From Hymenobacter sp. BT559 (GTDB lineage: Bacteria; Bacteroidota; Bacteroidia; Cytophagales; Hymenobacteraceae), in contig NZ_JAELXV010000004.1 of assembly GCF_016427535.1 (NCBI RefSeq), forward strand, positions 390,086 to 454,085: a stretch of DNA of 64,000 nt, read 5' to 3'. The notes under the pieces were generated by a model, which was not told the DNA's origin, did not search any database, and saw only the letters and a program-made list of their open reading frames with translations. Both the position numbers and the translations under genes were made by a program. Shown here one piece after another: positions 1-11,348 of the stretch; the stretch's first letter is position 1; each line of letters begins with the position of its first letter.

Positions 1-734
1 TTGGGGCCTTGGCTACCGCCCTGCGCCAAGCGGCTACTGTCTGGGATGGGCTGGCCCCGGCGAATCTTGCCACTGAGCAGACCCGCCGACAGCGGGCTCC
101 ACACGATGGTGCCCACGCCTTGGTCAACGCCCAGGGGCATCAGTTCCCACTCAAACTCGCGGTTGGCGAGCGAGTAATACGCTTGATGACCCACGTAGCG
201 CGCCCAACCGTAGCGCTCCGACACCGATAGCGACTTCATCAGGTGCCAGCCCGAGAAGTTAGAGCACGCGATGTAGCGCACCTTGCCGCTCTGCACCAGC
301 GTATCAAGGGTGCGCAGCGTTTCCTCAACTGGCGTGTGCGTGTCAAAGCCGTGCATGTGGTAAATGTCGATGTAATCGGTACCTAGGCGGCGCAGCGAGT
401 CTTCGCAGGCCTGCACCAGGTGCGCCCGCGACGAGCCGTAGTCGCGCGGCCCCTCGCCCATCGGGAAGGTCGCTTTGGTCGAAATCAGCACCTCGTGGCG
501 TCGGCCTTCCAGGGTCTTACCTAGGATTTCTTCAGCCTTGCCCTGCGAGTAGACGTTGGCCGTGTCGAAGAGGTTGACGCCCGCCTCCAGGCAAATGTCC
601 ACCAGCCGGCGAGCTTCCTCCACCTGGGTATTGCCCCACGCCTTAAAGAACTCATTACCACCGCCGAAGGTAGCCGTGCCGTAGCTCAGCACGGGTATTC
701 TCAGGCCCGAGCGCCCTAGTTGTCTGTATTCCAT
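1..734 (-). CDS. Aldo/keto reductase, C-terminus cut by window edge
   Basis: NAD(P)H-dependent oxidoreductase of the aldo/keto reductase superfamily, (beta/alpha)8 barrel. Translating the minus strand from the ATG at 734 gives about 244 residues starting MEYRQLGRSGLRIPVLSYGT, with the catalytic set visible: Asp57 and Tyr62 in DTANVYS, Lys87 in STKAT and His128 in HMHGFD. The reading frame is still open at base 1, so the C-terminal cofactor-binding part lies outside the window. It resembles the YdhF/voltage-gated potassium channel beta-subunit-like group, but the substrate cannot be told. It is divergent from the aminotransferase at 824. Confidence 0.9.
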   Translation of the reverse strand, partial: MEYRQLGRSGLRIPVLSYGTATFGGGNEFFKAWGNTQVEEARRLVDICLEAGVNLFDTANVYSQGKAEEILGKTLEGRRHEVLISTKATFPMGEGPRDYGSSRAHLVQACEDSLRRLGTDYIDIYHMHGFDTHTPVEETLRTLDTLVQSGKVRYIACSNFSGWHLMKSLSVSERYGWARYVGHQAYYSLANREFEWELMPLGVDQGVGTIVWSPLSAGLLSGKIRRGQPIPDSSRLAQGGSQGP

Positions 735-808
735 AGTTGCAAGGCGGGCCGGTGATAGTGCAAGTGGCCCGCACCTACTAACCGGCCGCGGCCGCCTTAG
801 GTTGGCGG

Positions 809-816
809 TACCTTTG
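809..816 (+). promoter_or_regulatory. TAnnTTTG -7 promoter element
   Basis: TACCTTTG matches the Bacteroidota -7 element. It ends 8 nt before the aminotransferase ATG, so the mRNA would be leaderless or nearly so. No clear -33 TTTG is visible upstream. Confidence 0.5.
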
Positions 817-823
817 TAAGGTT

Positions 824-2014
824 ATGTTAACCCCCCGCCAGCTTTTTCTCCGCCACCAGGCCCAAACCTCCGGCTTCCCGCTCTTGCTAGAAATCGAGCG
901 GGCCGAAGGCGTATACATGTACACGCCCGAAGGCCGGCCGATTCTCGACCTTATCTCCGGCATCGGCGTCAGCAACGTAGGCCACCGCCACCCTAGGGTG
1001 CTGCAAGCCATACAGGACCAGCTCGATAAATACCTACACCTGATGGTGTACGGCGAACTGGTGCAGGCGCCCCCCGCCCGCCTCGCCCACGCCCTGGCTG
1101 CCACCCTCCCCGCCGCGCTCGATACGGTATATTTCACTAATTCGGGCGCTGAGGCTATCGAGGGCGCCCTCAAACTAGCCAAGCGCCACACCGGCCGCAC
1201 GGGCTTAGTTTCGGCTTATAACTCTTACCACGGCTCCACGCACGGCGCCTTGTCCATCACCGGCTCCGAGGGTTTCAAAAACAGCTACCGCCCGCTGCTG
1301 CCCGATGTAACGCACCTGCGATACAACGAGCTAGCCGACCTAGCGCTGATAACCGAGCACACGGCCGCCGTCATCCTCGAAACCGTGCAGGGCGAGGCCG
1401 GCGTGCGGGTACCCGCGCCCGGCTACCTAGGCGCCGTGCGCCAGCGCTGCACCGAGGTCGGCGCCCTGCTCATCCTCGACGAAATTCAGTGCGGCTTTGG
1501 GCGCACCGGCACGCAGTGGGCCTTCGAGCAGTTTGGCATTGTGCCCGATATCTTGGTGTGCGCCAAGGGCATGGGCGGCGGCATGCCCATTGGAGCCTTC
1601 ATTTCGTCGCCCGAAATCATGGTCGGTTTCCAAACCAACCCCATCCTAGGGCATTGCACCACCTTTGGTGGGCACCCGGTGAGCTGCGCGGCGGCGTTGG
1701 CCACGCTGCAAGTCATTCAGGAAGAAAATTTACTCGCCAGCGTGGCAGCCAAGGCCGCCCGCATCCGGGCCGGCTTGCAGCATCCCGCTATTCGGGAAGT
1801 GCGCAACCAGGGCTTGCTGATGGCTGTGGAGTTTGAATCGTTTGACGTACTCAAGCCCATTATCGACCGGGCACTGGCCCACGAAGGCATTCTCACCGAC
1901 TGGTTCTTGTTCTGCGATAATTCCTTGCGCATTGCCCCCCCGCTCACCATCACCAACGAGGAAATCGACGCGGCCCTGGCCGGCCTGCTACGGGCCATTG
2001 AAGTAGTTGTCTGA
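824..2014 (+). CDS. Class III PLP-dependent aminotransferase
   Basis: 396 residues, the normal length for the class III aminotransferase family (acetylornithine, ornithine and 4-aminobutyrate aminotransferases). Visible signatures are TNSGAEAIEGALKLAK (PLP phosphate-binding region), ILDEIQCGFGRTG (cofactor-ring Asp) and AKGMGGGMPIGA, whose Lys248 is the expected Schiff-base lysine. Cytosolic transamination of an omega- or alpha-amino donor to 2-oxoglutarate is expected. No arginine-biosynthesis genes adjoin it, so acetylornithine versus other substrates is left open. The start at 824 is supported by the promoter 8 nt upstream. Confidence 0.9.
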   Translation: MLTPRQLFLRHQAQTSGFPLLLEIERAEGVYMYTPEGRPILDLISGIGVSNVGHRHPRVLQAIQDQLDKYLHLMVYGELVQAPPARLAHALAATLPAALDTVYFTNSGAEAIEGALKLAKRHTGRTGLVSAYNSYHGSTHGALSITGSEGFKNSYRPLLPDVTHLRYNELADLALITEHTAAVILETVQGEAGVRVPAPGYLGAVRQRCTEVGALLILDEIQCGFGRTGTQWAFEQFGIVPDILVCAKGMGGGMPIGAFISSPEIMVGFQTNPILGHCTTFGGHPVSCAAALATLQVIQEENLLASVAAKAARIRAGLQHPAIREVRNQGLLMAVEFESFDVLKPIIDRALAHEGILTDWFLFCDNSLRIAPPLTITNEEIDAALAGLLRAIEVVV

Positions 2015-2180
2015 ACCGCGGATTCGTCGGACTTTTCGGATGAATCGAATTTTGAAGTCAGTACGCGGTAGCCACTAAAGACAGGCTAGCCAGCAAACGA
2101 AAAGGGCTGCCCTTGCGGGCGGCCCTTTTACTGCAACAAAATTCGCTTCATCTGAAAAATCCGACGAATCCGCGGTTCAG
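2011..2180. repeat. 44-bp inverted repeat flanking a terminator at a convergent junction
   Basis: Left arm 2011-2054 and right arm 2137-2180 are inverted copies matching at 41 of 44 positions. The left arm includes the stop codon of the upstream gene. Between them lies a G/C-rich hairpin (2100-2129) with A/T tails that would terminate transcription in both directions. The three mismatches suggest an ageing, once perfect repeat. Confidence 0.85.
2100..2129. terminator. Bidirectional rho-independent terminator
   Basis: Stem of 13 positions (AAAAGGGCTGCCC pairing with GGGCGGCCCTTTT, one T/G position) closed by a TTGC loop, lying between two convergent genes. Confidence 0.8.
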
Positions 2181-2182
2181 AC

Positions 2183-2629
2183 TTAGTGCTGCGGTATATT
2201 ATTGTAGTTCAAGAACGAGAGGCTTTCCTCTTTGATGCGCTCGCGGGGCATTGCATCTTTCACGCCTTGCGAGATTTTGCGCACCAGCACGCCCACAATG
2301 GCTTTGCGGAAGCCGAGCTTCTCGGCCATCATGATGCAGAAATCCATTTCGGTTTCGTCCACAATGCCGTCGGCTAGCATCATGTCGACCAAGTCAAAAA
2401 TCTGGTCGAACCGTTCCGAGTCGTTGTTTGGGATATCCGAATCGCAGCTGGTTTGGCCCAGCACAAGCTTGCGCACGTTGGGGGCCGACATGCCGTTTTT
2501 CTTGCCGACCGTAATGATGAAGTTCATCTCACGGTCGTCGATGTGTCCGTCGGCCTTGGCCAAGGCAGCGAGGTTACACAAGTGGCCTTTAATTTTTTTG
2601 GCCTGCTCATTTTCGAAAAAACCAAACAT
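2183..2629 (-). CDS. TerB-like (tellurite-resistance B family) protein
   Basis: 148 residues from the ATG at 2629 (MFGFFENEQAKK). The open frame extends further upstream to 2812, but that part is rich in Phe, Arg and Pro and does not look conserved, so I prefer the internal start. The sequence is all-helical with two repeats carrying acidic patches (AKADGHIDDREMNFI and LADGIVDETEMDFC), the pattern of TerB-like domains, which use paired acidic helices to bind metal. Small cytosolic TerB proteins of this kind are common in Bacteroidota and their exact role is unknown. Convergent with the aminotransferase. Confidence 0.75.
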   Translation of the reverse strand: MFGFFENEQAKKIKGHLCNLAALAKADGHIDDREMNFIITVGKKNGMSAPNVRKLVLGQTSCDSDIPNNDSERFDQIFDLVDMMLADGIVDETEMDFCIMMAEKLGFRKAIVGVLVRKISQGVKDAMPRERIKEESLSFLNYNNIPQH

Positions 2630-2882
2630 AGAGCGGTAGAAAAGAGGTGGAAGGATGTTCGGCCGCGGGCCGGGTGGGAAGTGACCGAAAAATAAGCAGA
2701 AAAAGTGTGATAAACTAGCGCTTTTCTCAGAGTTAATGAGACTAATACGCAAGCGCCGTAAAAATGTCCGGCGAAAAACCGCAACACTGCCCAATAACTG
2801 CCGCCCACGCACGACCTTTGCGAGCTTAACGGCTGCCAGCGCTGGATAGAGGCCAGCTGGCGCTACTTAAGAAACCGGTTTT

Positions 2883-3854
2883 ATGAAGCGAATTGGAGTT
2901 TTTACCAGCGGCGGCGACGCACCGGGCATGAACGCCTGCGTCCGCGCGGTGGTGCGGGCGGCGGTCTACCACGGGCTGGAAGTATACGGCATCATGCGGG
3001 GCTACAGCGGCATGATTAAGGGCGAATTTGTGCGGATGGACTCGGCCTCGGTGGCCAACACCGTGCAGCGCGGCGGCACGATTCTGAAGTCGGCCCGCTC
3101 CCAGAAGTTCATGACCAAAGAGGGCCGCCAGCAGGCCTTCGACCAGCTAGTAAACAACGGTATTGAGGGCCTCGTGGCTATCGGGGGCAACGGCACCTTC
3201 ACGGGTGCTACTATTTTTGAGCAGGAGTTTGGCATCCCGACCGTGGGCGCGCCCGGCACCATCGACAACGACCTGTACGGCACCGACTACACCATTGGCT
3301 ACGACACGGCCGTAAACACGGCGCTGGAGGCAATAGATAAAATCCGGGACACGGCTGACTCGCACGACCGCTGCTTTTTTGTGGAAGTAATGGGCCGCGA
3401 CTCTGGCTACATCGCCATTCCGTGCGCCATCGGCGGCGGTGCCGAAATCGTGATGGTGCCCGAAACAGCCATGAGCGTAGAGGCTGTTATCGAGAACCTA
3501 CAAAACAGCTACACGCGCCACAAAACTTCGTTTATTGTGGTAGTGGCTGAGGGCGAAGAAGAAGGCAACGTGCACCACGTGGCCCGCCGCGTGAAGGAGG
3601 CCCTACCCCAGCTCGACACCCGCGTTACCATCGTAGGCCACATTCAGCGTGGCGGCTCGCCCACGGCGGCTGACCGCCTGCTGGCTTCGCAGCTCGGCAT
3701 TGCGGCCGTAGAAGGCCTTATGAACGGCATGAAAAACGTGATGGCCGGCATCGTCGACCGTAAGCTCATGTACACCCCCTTTGACGACACCATTCACAAG
3801 CGTAAGGTTATCAACCAGAGCTTTATGCGCATGGTTGAAATCCTATCGGTTTAG
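2883..3854 (+). CDS. pfkA: ATP-dependent 6-phosphofructokinase
   Basis: 323 residues, the usual bacterial PfkA length. Phosphorylates fructose 6-phosphate to the 1,6-bisphosphate, the committed step of glycolysis. Visible motifs are the N-terminal TSGGDAPGMNA (ATP site), GGNGTFTGA, PGTIDNDLYGTDYTIGYDTA with the catalytic-loop Asp residues, EVMGRDSGYIA (fructose 6-phosphate binding) and GHIQRGGSP. The small residue in GGNGT at the position linked to phosphoryl donor choice fits an ATP-type enzyme, though that is inference. Single-gene unit, convergent with miaA. Confidence 0.96.
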   Translation: MKRIGVFTSGGDAPGMNACVRAVVRAAVYHGLEVYGIMRGYSGMIKGEFVRMDSASVANTVQRGGTILKSARSQKFMTKEGRQQAFDQLVNNGIEGLVAIGGNGTFTGATIFEQEFGIPTVGAPGTIDNDLYGTDYTIGYDTAVNTALEAIDKIRDTADSHDRCFFVEVMGRDSGYIAIPCAIGGGAEIVMVPETAMSVEAVIENLQNSYTRHKTSFIVVVAEGEEEGNVHHVARRVKEALPQLDTRVTIVGHIQRGGSPTAADRLLASQLGIAAVEGLMNGMKNVMAGIVDRKLMYTPFDDTIHKRKVINQSFMRMVEILSV

Positions 3855-3866
3855 ATACCATTCTAC

Positions 3867-3918
3867 TAGCCCCTGGCTATTGGCTTCTTGCTAAGCAGGA
3901 GCCAATAGCCAGGGGCTA
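3867..3918. terminator. Palindromic terminator between pfkA and miaA
   Basis: Perfect 19-bp arms (3867-3885 and 3900-3918) with a 14-nt loop between convergent genes. No long T-tract follows, so bidirectional termination is inferred from position and stem strength. Confidence 0.65.
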
Positions 3919-3925
3919 CTTGCTA

Positions 3926-4852
3926 CTAGCCTAAGTCAACCCATTGGTACGCTGCATCTCGCCGCAGCCAGGTAAGCTGGCGCTTGGCGTAGTGACGCGT
4001 GTTGCGCTGCAGCAGGCGCACGGCTTCGGCATAGTCGTAGGCACCATCTAGATAGCCAAAGATTTCCTGGTACCCCACAGTTTGCAGCGCCTGGTGATGG
4101 CGGTAGGGTACTAATCCTTCTACCTCGGCCAGCAGGCCGGCTGCCAGCATTGTCTCCACGCGCTGGTTGATGCGGTCGTAGAGCACCTCGCGCGGGCGGT
4201 TCAGTGCCACTTTTACTACCCTAAAGGGCCGCGCTGCCGCTGTAGCCGCCGCGGCGGCCGGGCCCGTATGGTAGCTGGAAAAGGGCCGCCCGGTGCCCCG
4301 CGTTATTTCTAGGGCGCGCAGCACGCGCTGGTGATTTTGCAGGTCTACGCGCTGGTGGGCTACGGGGTCGGTGGCCGCCAGCTCGGCCACGAGGGCGGGC
4401 AGCCCTAGGGTCTGCAATTCGTGCTGCAGCCCCTGGCGCACGGCGGGGTCCACGGCGGGCAGCTCGTCGAGGCCATCGGTGAGGGCTTGCAGGTAGAGGC
4501 CCGAGCCCCCAGTGAGTATCACTACCGGCAGGCGTCGAAATAGCTCGTCGAGTACCCCTAGGGCATCGGCGGCAAAGCGACCAGCACTATACTCCTGCGT
4601 AATGCTGTGCGAATCAATAAAATGGTGCGGCACGCCCTGCATCTCCTCCGGCGTAGGCTTGGCCGTACCAATGCTGAGTTCACGAAAAAACTGGCGCGAG
4701 TCGGCAGATAAAATCTCGGTACCCAGCTGCTGGGCAAGGGCTACGCTCAGCGCAGTTTTGCCCACCGCGGTAGGTCCGGCCAAGGCAAGTAGCACAGGGC
4801 GCGGGTCGGCAGCTGTGGGCACCAGCTGAGCTACTAAATCGGGGGCAAGCAT
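3926..4852 (-). CDS. miaA: tRNA dimethylallyltransferase
   Basis: About 308 residues. Transfers the dimethylallyl group to N6 of A37 in tRNAs reading codons that start with U. The P-loop GPTAVGKT sits near residues 26-33, followed by ILSADSRQFFRELSIGTAKP, HHFIDSH and LTGGSGLYLQAL, all diagnostic of MiaA. The frame could open at 4891, but that would add a hydrophobic run unlike the family, so I take the ATG at 4852. It lies downstream of the glycosyltransferase in the same direction and is probably read with it. Confidence 0.95.
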   Translation of the reverse strand: MLAPDLVAQLVPTAADPRPVLLALAGPTAVGKTALSVALAQQLGTEILSADSRQFFRELSIGTAKPTPEEMQGVPHHFIDSHSITQEYSAGRFAADALGVLDELFRRLPVVILTGGSGLYLQALTDGLDELPAVDPAVRQGLQHELQTLGLPALVAELAATDPVAHQRVDLQNHQRVLRALEITRGTGRPFSSYHTGPAAAAATAAARPFRVVKVALNRPREVLYDRINQRVETMLAAGLLAEVEGLVPYRHHQALQTVGYQEIFGYLDGAYDYAEAVRLLQRNTRHYAKRQLTWLRRDAAYQWVDLG

Positions 4853-4931
4853 AAGTAAGGCAACTAATAAACCGCCGCAGCCTAAGCGCACCTAGGCCAG
4901 CGGGCAGCACAAAATTCGCGCTACGGCGCCA

Positions 4932-6146
4932 CTAGGGCGCCAGCAGCGTCTGGTACAAACCAATTAATATTTTTTCTTCCTCTCGCCAGTTCCATTCGCG
5001 GCGGGCGCGGCGGCAGTTGGCGGCCAGGCGCTGGTGGTAGGCGCCGGGCTGCCCACCGGGCAGCAGGCGAGCCAGCCCGGCCACCAACGTAGCGGGGCCT
5101 AGGTCGGGTACCAGCGCGGCTACTTCGTGCTGCGCATTGAGGGCACGGTACTCCGGAAAGTCTATACACAGCTGCGGCACGCCGGCCTGCACGTAATCGA
5201 AAAACTTGTTAGCCAGCGAGTAATAATAGCTTAGGCCAGTATTTTCGAGCAGCATAATACCTACGGTGGCTTGGGCTGTGAGCTGGCGCAGCTCGGCGGG
5301 CAGCACGTAGCCCCGAAACTCGACCTGCCCCGTTGCCAGTAGGCCCAGGCGCTCGGCATGCTGGCGCAGTTCAGCCGAGCAGTCGCCTTCGCCGCAGATA
5401 ACAAGCCGCGCTGGCACCTGCGGCATGGCGTTGAGGAGCTGCGCCAGGCCGCGTCCCACATTCAGCACCCCTTGGTAAAGAATTATAGGGGCAGCTTGGT
5501 AGCCAGTACCCGGTGCCCGGTGCTGGGCATTTGAGGTCAACATGACGCTTGCAGTTGCCGGAGGCTGCTCCCTACTACCTAGGCGCGTAGCGTCATTCTC
5601 CCCTGGCATGGGCACATTGCGCACCACCGCAAACGGACACCCAGCATGGCGCTGCGCCAATAGCCGCGCGAGCGACGGCCCTACCGTGTAGCGCAGCTGC
5701 GCCCGGGGCACAATAAAGTCTTCAACCCACTGCCAAATGCGCTGCACGCGCGGCCTGCCCACTACCTCCGGCACCTCCGTAAAAAGCTCGTGCGCATCGT
5801 ATACAAATACTTGTTTCCCAAGCTTCGACCTAGCCCAAACTGGCAGGGCGGCATCGAGGTCGGCGCAACACCACACCTCGGCCCGGCAACGCAACAAATA
5901 CCAGAACAAACGTATAGTATATTCCAGATAAAATAATTTCCCTTTTTGAAACCAGCCGCGCAGGCGATGCTGCTTGTAACACTGAGCTGTAAGCGCTACA
6001 GAAGCAGTTCGCTGCCAACCTATTAGCTCCACTTCGTAGCCCGCCGCCGCCAGGCTGCTGCACACCCGCTGCATGCGCTGGTCGTAGTTCAGGTCGGTGG
6101 TCACGGCAAAAACCAGGCGCGGAGCCGGTGCAACGGAAGCGACCAC
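4932..6146 (-). CDS. Family 4-type glycosyltransferase
   Basis: 404 residues from a GTG start. GT-B fold sugar transferase. N-terminal half: FAVTTDLNYDQRMQRVCSSL typical of GT4-like acceptor domains and YDAHELFTEVPEVV. C-terminal donor-binding domain: LYQGVLNVGRGLAQLLNAM, LVICGEGDC, VEFRGYVLP and LENTGLSYYYSLANKFFDY, with the Glu-containing nucleotide-sugar region. Probably acts at the cytoplasmic membrane face in surface polysaccharide or glycolipid synthesis; substrate unknown. An in-frame ATG further in (MQRVCSS) would remove the first strand of the fold, so the GTG is preferred. Confidence 0.85.
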   Translation of the reverse strand: MVASVAPAPRLVFAVTTDLNYDQRMQRVCSSLAAAGYEVELIGWQRTASVALTAQCYKQHRLRGWFQKGKLFYLEYTIRLFWYLLRCRAEVWCCADLDAALPVWARSKLGKQVFVYDAHELFTEVPEVVGRPRVQRIWQWVEDFIVPRAQLRYTVGPSLARLLAQRHAGCPFAVVRNVPMPGENDATRLGSREQPPATASVMLTSNAQHRAPGTGYQAAPIILYQGVLNVGRGLAQLLNAMPQVPARLVICGEGDCSAELRQHAERLGLLATGQVEFRGYVLPAELRQLTAQATVGIMLLENTGLSYYYSLANKFFDYVQAGVPQLCIDFPEYRALNAQHEVAALVPDLGPATLVAGLARLLPGGQPGAYHQRLAANCRRARREWNWREEEKILIGLYQTLLAP

Positions 6147-6259
6147 AACGGACTGAATGCTAAAATTAATTGTGAGAACAGAATTTGTACCCCAAATTTA
6201 GGCTTTACTAAGCTGCTGCGTGCTTAATTAGTAGTTATTATTGGTGCCAACAGGCTATT

Positions 6260-9880
<3,621 letters not shown>

Positions 9881-9946
9881 TTCTGCCTTAACCCTTTCTT
9901 CTATAACCCGTTCTCTCGTTGTTCCACTCGCTACTCGTCTTACGCA

Positions 9947-10333
9947 ATGCCCGCTGAAAACACCACGAAAACTATCCTCATTGCCGAGGACAGTTCTGTT
10001 ATCCTGAACCTGACGCGTAAAATTCTGGAGCAGCAGAAATACAAAATCTTGTTGGCAAAGAACGGAGGCGACGTGCTACCGCAGCTCGAGAAGAACTCGG
10101 TTGATGGCATCCTGATGGACATCAACATCCCGGTGAAGGATGGCATGCAGTGCACCCGCGACATCCGGGCCCATGCCGATGAGCGCATCCGGTCGCTGCC
10201 CGTTATTGCCATCAGTGGCAACGCCAACGACTACACAATGGCTGACTTTCAGGCGGCCGGCGTAACTGCTTACCTGCCCAAGCCGCTCAACTTCGACGAG
10301 TTGGTGCGCATGGTGCGGCAGTACGTAGGCTAA
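9947..10333 (+). CDS. Single-domain response regulator (receiver only)
   Basis: 128 residues consisting only of a CheY-like receiver. IAEDSSVILNLTRKIL carries the acidic pocket, Asp58 in DGILMDINIPVKDG is the phosphorylation site, and IAISGNAND plus PKPLNFDELVRMV give the Thr/Ser and Lys switch residues. There is no output domain, so it probably works by protein contact or as a phosphate shuttle. It follows the hybrid kinase in the same direction and is likely co-transcribed as its partner. Confidence 0.9.
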   Translation: MPAENTTKTILIAEDSSVILNLTRKILEQQKYKILLAKNGGDVLPQLEKNSVDGILMDINIPVKDGMQCTRDIRAHADERIRSLPVIAISGNANDYTMADFQAAGVTAYLPKPLNFDELVRMVRQYVG

Positions 10334-10348
10334 AGCCAGTTATGAATT

Positions 10349-10438
10349 TTTGAGTTATGAGTTTTGAGTTGTTTACAGGCGTTGTGCTTCTGGCATAGCA
10401 AAACTGGTCGGTCGACGCTCACCAATTCATAACTCAAA
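10349..10438. repeat. A/T-rich imperfect inverted repeat
   Basis: The 13-nt word TTTTGAGTTATGA (10349-10361) recurs inverted at 10426-10438, with further partial copies of GAGTT/ATGAG around both arms. It fills the gap between the receiver gene and the MBL hydrolase and belongs to the word-based junction palindromes seen elsewhere in the window. Confidence 0.6.
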
Positions 10439-10459
10439 ACCTAACCCTCATAACTCTCC

Positions 10460-11227
10460 TTGACTATCACGTTTCTCGGTACCGGCACCTCTTCGGGGGT
10501 GCCGATGATAGGGTGCGACTGCCCAGTGTGCCGCTCGCTCGACCCGCGCGACCAGCGCCTGCGCGTGGCCGTGCACCTAGAGGTGGAGGGGCGCAGCTTG
10601 GTCATTGACACGGGCCCCGACTTTCGGCAGCAGATGCTGCGCGCCCGCGTGAGCCACCTCGATGCCGTGCTGTTTACCCACGAGCACAAAGACCACACGG
10701 CGGGCCTCGACGACATTCGGGCGTTCAACTTCCGGCAGCAGCAGGAAATGCCTGTGTATGCCGAGCCACGGGTGATTAACCAGCTCAAGCAGGAGTTTGC
10801 CTACATTTTTGCTGAGCAGAAATACCCTGGAGTGCCGCAGGTGCGCCTCCACCCCATTGAGGCCGACGACCAGCCATTTGACGTGGCGGGCGTGGCCGTG
10901 CAGCCCCTGCGGGCGCTGCACTACCGGCTGCCGGTGCTAGGCTTTCGCGTGGGCAGCTTTGCCTACCTCACCGATGCCAACTTCATCGGCCCCGAAACGA
11001 TGGCGCAGTTGCGCGGCGCCGATACGATTGTGCTGAATGCTCTGCGCCACGAGCCGCATATTTCGCACTTCACACTTGGGCAGGCCGTTGAGATTTTACA
11101 GGACCTAGGGCCGCGGCGGGCTTACCTCACGCATATCAGCCACCAACTGGGCCGCCACCGCGAGGTAGAAGCGGGGTTGCCATCGTGGATTCGGCTGGCG
11201 TATGACGGGCTGAAGATTGAGATATAG
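10460..11227 (+). CDS. MBL-fold metallohydrolase, PhnP-like
   Basis: 255 residues starting at TTG (MTITFLGTGTSSGVPMIGCD). The core metallo-beta-lactamase motif THEHKDH gives metal ligands His74, His76, Asp78 and His79. An N-terminal GCDCPVCRS matches the extra structural zinc site of PhnP-like phosphodiesterases. The tail has YLTDANFIGPET and LTHISHQLGRH. Cyclic phosphodiesterase activity is family knowledge; the substrate here is unknown. No nearer ATG preserves the GTGTSSG motif, so the TTG start is well supported. Confidence 0.9.
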   Translation: MTITFLGTGTSSGVPMIGCDCPVCRSLDPRDQRLRVAVHLEVEGRSLVIDTGPDFRQQMLRARVSHLDAVLFTHEHKDHTAGLDDIRAFNFRQQQEMPVYAEPRVINQLKQEFAYIFAEQKYPGVPQVRLHPIEADDQPFDVAGVAVQPLRALHYRLPVLGFRVGSFAYLTDANFIGPETMAQLRGADTIVLNALRHEPHISHFTLGQAVEILQDLGPRRAYLTHISHQLGRHREVEAGLPSWIRLAYDGLKIEI

Positions 11228-11348
11228 CGGCTTGTGCTGGCTAGCCACCGTCTATCCTATTTTCTGCTCGGTTACTACTACTGAAAAGAGGCACTAGGTG
11301 CCACGTAAGCTGCGTACCGCCTACGAGCCCGGCTGATTTTTGGGTTTT

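Noticed and set aside
2630..2812. N-terminal extension of the TerB-like gene
   Set aside because: The extra 61 codons are Phe/Arg/Pro-rich with no family similarity; ATG 2629 gives a standard small TerB protein.
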